Origin: Janthinobacterium lividum
Lineage (GTDB): Bacteria > Pseudomonadota > Gammaproteobacteria > Steroidobacterales > Steroidobacteraceae
Direction of reading: 5' to 3'
NCBI GenBank assembly: GCA_943327025.2
Contig: CALPVO020000092.1
Coordinates: forward strand, 1-7,887
DNA length: 7,887 nucleotides
Part shown: one piece after another, positions 5,561 through 7,887 of the stretch
How positions within the stretch are numbered: the first letter of the stretch is position 1
Layout of the letters: the number at the start of each line of letters is the position of its first letter
Program-made: the position numbers and the translations under genes
Notes under the pieces: generated by a model
The model's database searches: none
What the model was told of the DNA's origin: nothing
Seen by the model: the letters and a program-made list of their open reading frames with translations, nothing else

Positions 5561-6115
5561 ATGGTTCCCCATTCGCCCGAAATCACGCCCGCCACGCCGG
5601 CGGATGTGCCCTTGCTACTGGAACTGATCCGCGAGCTGGCGGAGTTCGAGCAGTTGCTGCATGCCGTGGATGCCACCGCAGACAGTCTGGGCGAGGCGCT
5701 GTTCGGCGCACGGCCCGATTGCGAGGCCGTGGTGGCACGAGTCGCTGGTGAGGCGGTGGGCTTTGCGCTTTACTTTCACAACTTCAGCACCTTTCGTGCG
5801 CGGCGCGGTCTGTATCTCGAAGACCTGTACGTCCGCCCGGCGATGCGCGGTCATGGCATAGGCAAGGCCTTGCTGCTGCATCTGGCCGCCATTGCAGCGC
5901 AGCGTGGCTGCGCGCGCTTCGAGTGGGCCGTGCTGGATTGGAACCAGCGCGCCATTGATTTCTATCGTTCGATGGGCGCCGTACCGATGGATGAATGGAC
6001 GGTGTTCAGGGTAAGCGGTGAGGCACTGGCGGCGCTAGCGCAGTCGGCGCCGGCACAAGGCCTGATAGAAGGCCCTACACAAGACCGTACACAAGACATA
6101 GAGGAGCAACCATGA
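5561..6115 (+). CDS. GNAT acetyltransferase, diamine N-acetyltransferase (SSAT)-like
   Basis: A 184-residue protein. The ATG at 5561 has GGAG five bases ahead; an in-frame ATG at 5534 lacks this. The GNAT domain spans about 7-155. YLEDLYVRPAMRGHGIGK (85-102) contains the acetyl-CoA pyrophosphate loop R96-G-H-G-I-G, and VLDWNQRAIDFYRSMGA (124-140) is the strand 5 and helix 4 motif. The wording is close to eukaryotic spermidine/spermine or thialysine acetyltransferases, and Glu87 and Tyr135 fall where SSAT has its catalytic Glu92 and Tyr140. It probably acetylates a small amine (polyamine, thialysine or similar) with acetyl-CoA in the cytoplasm. Residues after about 155 are a low-complexity tail (TQDRTQDIEEQP) produced partly by a 12-bp direct repeat. 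The stop overlaps the next start as ATGA, so the lipocalin is translationally coupled. Subfamily good, substrate inferred. Confidence 0.9.
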   Translation: MVPHSPEITPATPADVPLLLELIRELAEFEQLLHAVDATADSLGEALFGARPDCEAVVARVAGEAVGFALYFHNFSTFRARRGLYLEDLYVRPAMRGHGIGKALLLHLAAIAAQRGCARFEWAVLDWNQRAIDFYRSMGAVPMDEWTVFRVSGEALAALAQSAPAQGLIEGPTQDRTQDIEEQP

Positions 6116-6663
6116 AACGTTTTAGCGGTAAGAGGTTTTTTGGCGCGTTGGTGGTTTTGGCGCTGGGCGCCGGGCTCGCGGCGTGCAGCACGCAACCCCC
6201 CATGCCTACCGTGGCGAAGGTGGACCTGCCGCGTTTCATGGGGCCCTGGTATGTCATTGCAACCATTCCCACGTTCCTGGAGAAGGATGCGTGGAATGCG
6301 GTGGAGACCTATGAGCTGGCCGCCGATGGCACCATTGCCACCACATTCACCTTTCGCGCCGGTGGATTCGATGGGCCGTTGAAGACTTATCACCCGCGCG
6401 GCTTCGTACGCGACACCACCACCAACGCCACTTGGGGTATGCAGTTCCTGTGGCCCTTCAAGGCCGAGTTTCTCATTACGCACTTGGATGAGCAGTACAC
6501 GCAGACAGTCATCGGACGCACCGCGCGTGACCACGTGTGGATCATGGCGCGTACGCCAACGATGCCGGAGGCAGACTATGCAGCGCTGGTAGCGCAATTG
6601 CGTACGCAGGGCTATGCGGTCGAGCAGTTGCGACGCGTGCCTCAGCAGTGGCCTGCCCCCTGA
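6112..6663 (+). CDS. Lipocalin-family outer-membrane lipoprotein (Blc-like)
   Basis: A 183-residue protein. Residues 1-24 are a lipoprotein signal (KR, RR-like basic start, hydrophobic core, lipobox LAAC) with Cys25 as the lipidated residue. Ser26 at +2 fits Lol export to the outer membrane. The lipocalin signature is DLPRFMGPWYVIATIP (38-53) with G44-x-W46; NAVETYELAADGTI and the late VWIMARTP segment match the bacterial lipocalin pattern, where the usual form is WILSRTP. Blc of E. coli is an outer-membrane lipocalin that binds lysophospholipids and fatty acids; the same class of ligand is likely here. Length is normal. GAGGAG at 6101-6106 gives a strong ribosome site five bases before the ATG and lies within the last codons of the acetyltransferase gene, so both genes are probably one transcript. 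Family call is secure. Confidence 0.92.
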   Translation: MKRFSGKRFFGALVVLALGAGLAACSTQPPMPTVAKVDLPRFMGPWYVIATIPTFLEKDAWNAVETYELAADGTIATTFTFRAGGFDGPLKTYHPRGFVRDTTTNATWGMQFLWPFKAEFLITHLDEQYTQTVIGRTARDHVWIMARTPTMPEADYAALVAQLRTQGYAVEQLRRVPQQWPAP

Positions 6664-6718
6664 AGCGCGCCGTGCCCATGAAGTGAATGGCGTGCGGGCT
6701 TGCGCCGCGGTGGCGGTT

Positions 6719-7840
6719 TCAGCCCTGCAACGCGGCAGCGAGGTCCGCTTGGAGGTCACTGACGTCTTCCAGGCCGATGGACACGCGCAGCAAGCCGGCC
6801 GGTGTCTGCGTGCCTGGGCCTTCCATGGAAGCACGATGTTCAATGAGGCTTTCCACGCCGCCAAGGCTGGTGGCGCGAGTGAATACTTGTACGCGCGCAG
6901 CGACGGCCATGGCGGCGGCGGCTCCCCCGGCCACTTCGAACGACAGCATGGCGCCGAAGCCTGACATCTGCCTTGCGGCCAAAGCACGCTGCGGGTGTTG
7001 GGCAAGGCCGGGGTAATGCACGGCGCTCACGTTGGGCTGTGTGCTCAGGAATTCGGCGACAGCCAAAGCCGTAGCAGATTGCGCGCGCACCCTTAGCGGC
7101 AGGCTCATGAGGCTGCGGCGTAGCAACCAGCAATCGAAGGGCGAAGGTACGCCGCCACCATCGCATTGGAAGGCACGTACGGCCGTGAGCAACGCGCCCA
7201 CTTCGCGCGTCACTACCAAGCCGCCGGTCAAGTCGCTGTGCCCGCCGACATACTTGGTGGTGCTGTGCATGACCAAGTCCGCGCCGAGTTCGAGCGGACG
7301 CTGCAGCACGGGCGTGGCGAAGGTGTTGTCTACCGCAAGCGCTGCGCCGTGCTGATGTGCCAGTTCGGACAAGGCAGCAATGTCGCTAACGCGCAGCAGC
7401 GGGTTGGAAGGTGTTTCGGCCCATAGCAAGCGTGTGCTGGGCGTGAACGCCGCTGCGACCGCCGCGAGATTCGTCGTGTCGACTTCCGTATGCGTGATGC
7501 CGAGGGGCGCAAGAAGCGTGCGCAATTGCTTGCGCGTCCCCCAGTAACAGTCATGTGAAACCAGCACATGGTCACCGGCACGCAAAGCCATGAACACGGC
7601 CAGCACGGCCTGCAAGCCACTGGCGAAAGCGCAGGCGCCAGCACCACCTTCCAGTGCGGCAAGTGCTTGCTCCAGTTGTTCTCGGTTCGGGTTGCCGCTA
7701 CGCCCGTAATAGTGCGTCTGTGGATAGCTGCCATCGGCAGCACGCTCGAAGGTGGTGGACATCACCAATGGCGTGGCGACGGCGCCGGTAGAAGGGTCCG
7801 GTGTTCGCGCTGCGTGAACCGCCAGTGTGTCGAATTTCAT
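6719..7840 (-). CDS. Trans-sulfuration PLP enzyme (cystathionine gamma-synthase/lyase-like)
   Basis: A 373-residue Cys/Met-metabolism PLP-dependent enzyme of fold type I, near the length of MetB (386). Start at the ATG 7840 is favoured by AAAGGTG six bases ahead; a TTG at 7864 would add eight residues. Visible family residues: Tyr45 and Arg47 (YYGRSGNPNR), which contact the PLP phosphate of the partner subunit; SGLQA (74-78); E142-T-P-S-N-P; Asp171 (VDNTFATP), which pairs with the pyridine nitrogen; and Lys196 in HSTTKYVGGHSD, the Schiff-base lysine. The C-terminus has the usual SLGGVESLIEH. The enzyme may make cystathionine from an activated homoserine and cysteine, or act as a gamma-lyase or sulfhydrylase; sequence alone does not decide, so no symbol is given. 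It converges on the lipocalin gene with 55 bp between stops. Active site appears complete. Confidence 0.93.
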   Translation of the reverse strand: MKFDTLAVHAARTPDPSTGAVATPLVMSTTFERAADGSYPQTHYYGRSGNPNREQLEQALAALEGGAGACAFASGLQAVLAVFMALRAGDHVLVSHDCYWGTRKQLRTLLAPLGITHTEVDTTNLAAVAAAFTPSTRLLWAETPSNPLLRVSDIAALSELAHQHGAALAVDNTFATPVLQRPLELGADLVMHSTTKYVGGHSDLTGGLVVTREVGALLTAVRAFQCDGGGVPSPFDCWLLRRSLMSLPLRVRAQSATALAVAEFLSTQPNVSAVHYPGLAQHPQRALAARQMSGFGAMLSFEVAGGAAAAMAVAARVQVFTRATSLGGVESLIEHRASMEGPGTQTPAGLLRVSIGLEDVSDLQADLAAALQG

Positions 7841-7866
7841 CAAGGCACCTTTAGCAGTGGTCAAGA

Positions 7867-7876
7867 TGGCGCGCCA
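7867..7876. other. 10-bp palindrome upstream of the PLP-enzyme gene
   Basis: TGGCGCGCCA is perfectly self-complementary and lies 26 bp ahead of the ATG at 7840. It could be an operator, but it does not resemble a MetJ box (AGACGTCT), and GC-rich palindromes occur by chance. Only 47 bp of upstream DNA is visible. Confidence 0.2.
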
Positions 7877-7887
7877 AAAACTTCAAC

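Noticed and set aside
5962..7005. 347-codon open frame on the minus strand
   Set aside because: It runs antisense through the lipocalin and into the PLP-enzyme gene. Its translation is rich in Arg, Cys and His with no domain, as expected of a GC-rich shadow frame.
1..7840. A sulfur-metabolism cluster linking cysQ and the trans-sulfuration enzyme
   Set aside because: The two genes are at opposite ends, on opposite strands, with unrelated genes between them, so no functional unit is supported.

Overview
The window is GC-rich, densely packed bacterial chromosome with mixed gene orientation. The recognisable families (CysQ, SYLF/YSC84, MaoC, membrane-anchored EEP, DUF502, Blc-type lipocalin, trans-sulfuration PLP enzyme) suggest a proteobacterium, most likely gamma or beta. 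This rests on gene content and apparent base composition only; there is no rRNA or marker gene. I see no rRNA, tRNA, IS element, integrase, phage gene or CRISPR array, and no base-composition island.

Layout. 1-225 (+) is the 3' end of a cysQ-type bisphosphate nucleotidase. 226-583 is the only long non-coding stretch; it holds several small inverted repeats, two of which share an arm. 584-1102 (+) is an unrecognised protein with a faint acetyltransferase-like C-terminal half, followed 24 bp later by an exported SYLF-domain protein (1127-1714). A perfect 9-bp hairpin separates it from a convergent MaoC-type hot-dog protein (1772-2242, -). Back to back with that gene, only 32 bp away, is a membrane-anchored endonuclease/exonuclease/phosphatase (2275-3387, +). 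The tail of the EEP gene overlaps by 41 bp the tail of the convergent DUF502 membrane-protein gene (3347-3946, -).

Next come a small NTF2/SnoaL-like protein (4038-4457, +) and, tail to tail with it, a secreted protein of unknown function (4490-5425, -). The junction between them is a 2.8-copy, 18-bp tandem repeat that puts three successive in-frame stops on each strand. Divergent from the secreted protein is a two-gene, ATGA-coupled operon: a GNAT acetyltransferase of the diamine (SSAT-like) type (5561-6115) and a lipocalin lipoprotein (6112-6663). A convergent Cys/Met-metabolism PLP enzyme (6719-7840, -) closes the window.

How the genes work together: most are single housekeeping or accessory genes, and no shared pathway is apparent. 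The two ends (CysQ and the trans-sulfuration enzyme) both touch sulfur metabolism but are far apart and in opposite orientation. Four adjacent products are predicted to be membrane or envelope proteins or to be exported (EEP, DUF502, secreted unknown, lipocalin). I found no defence, mobile or biosynthetic system. The points most worth a second look are the stop-codon repeat, the secreted protein with a degenerate motif, and the orphan gene at 584-1102.
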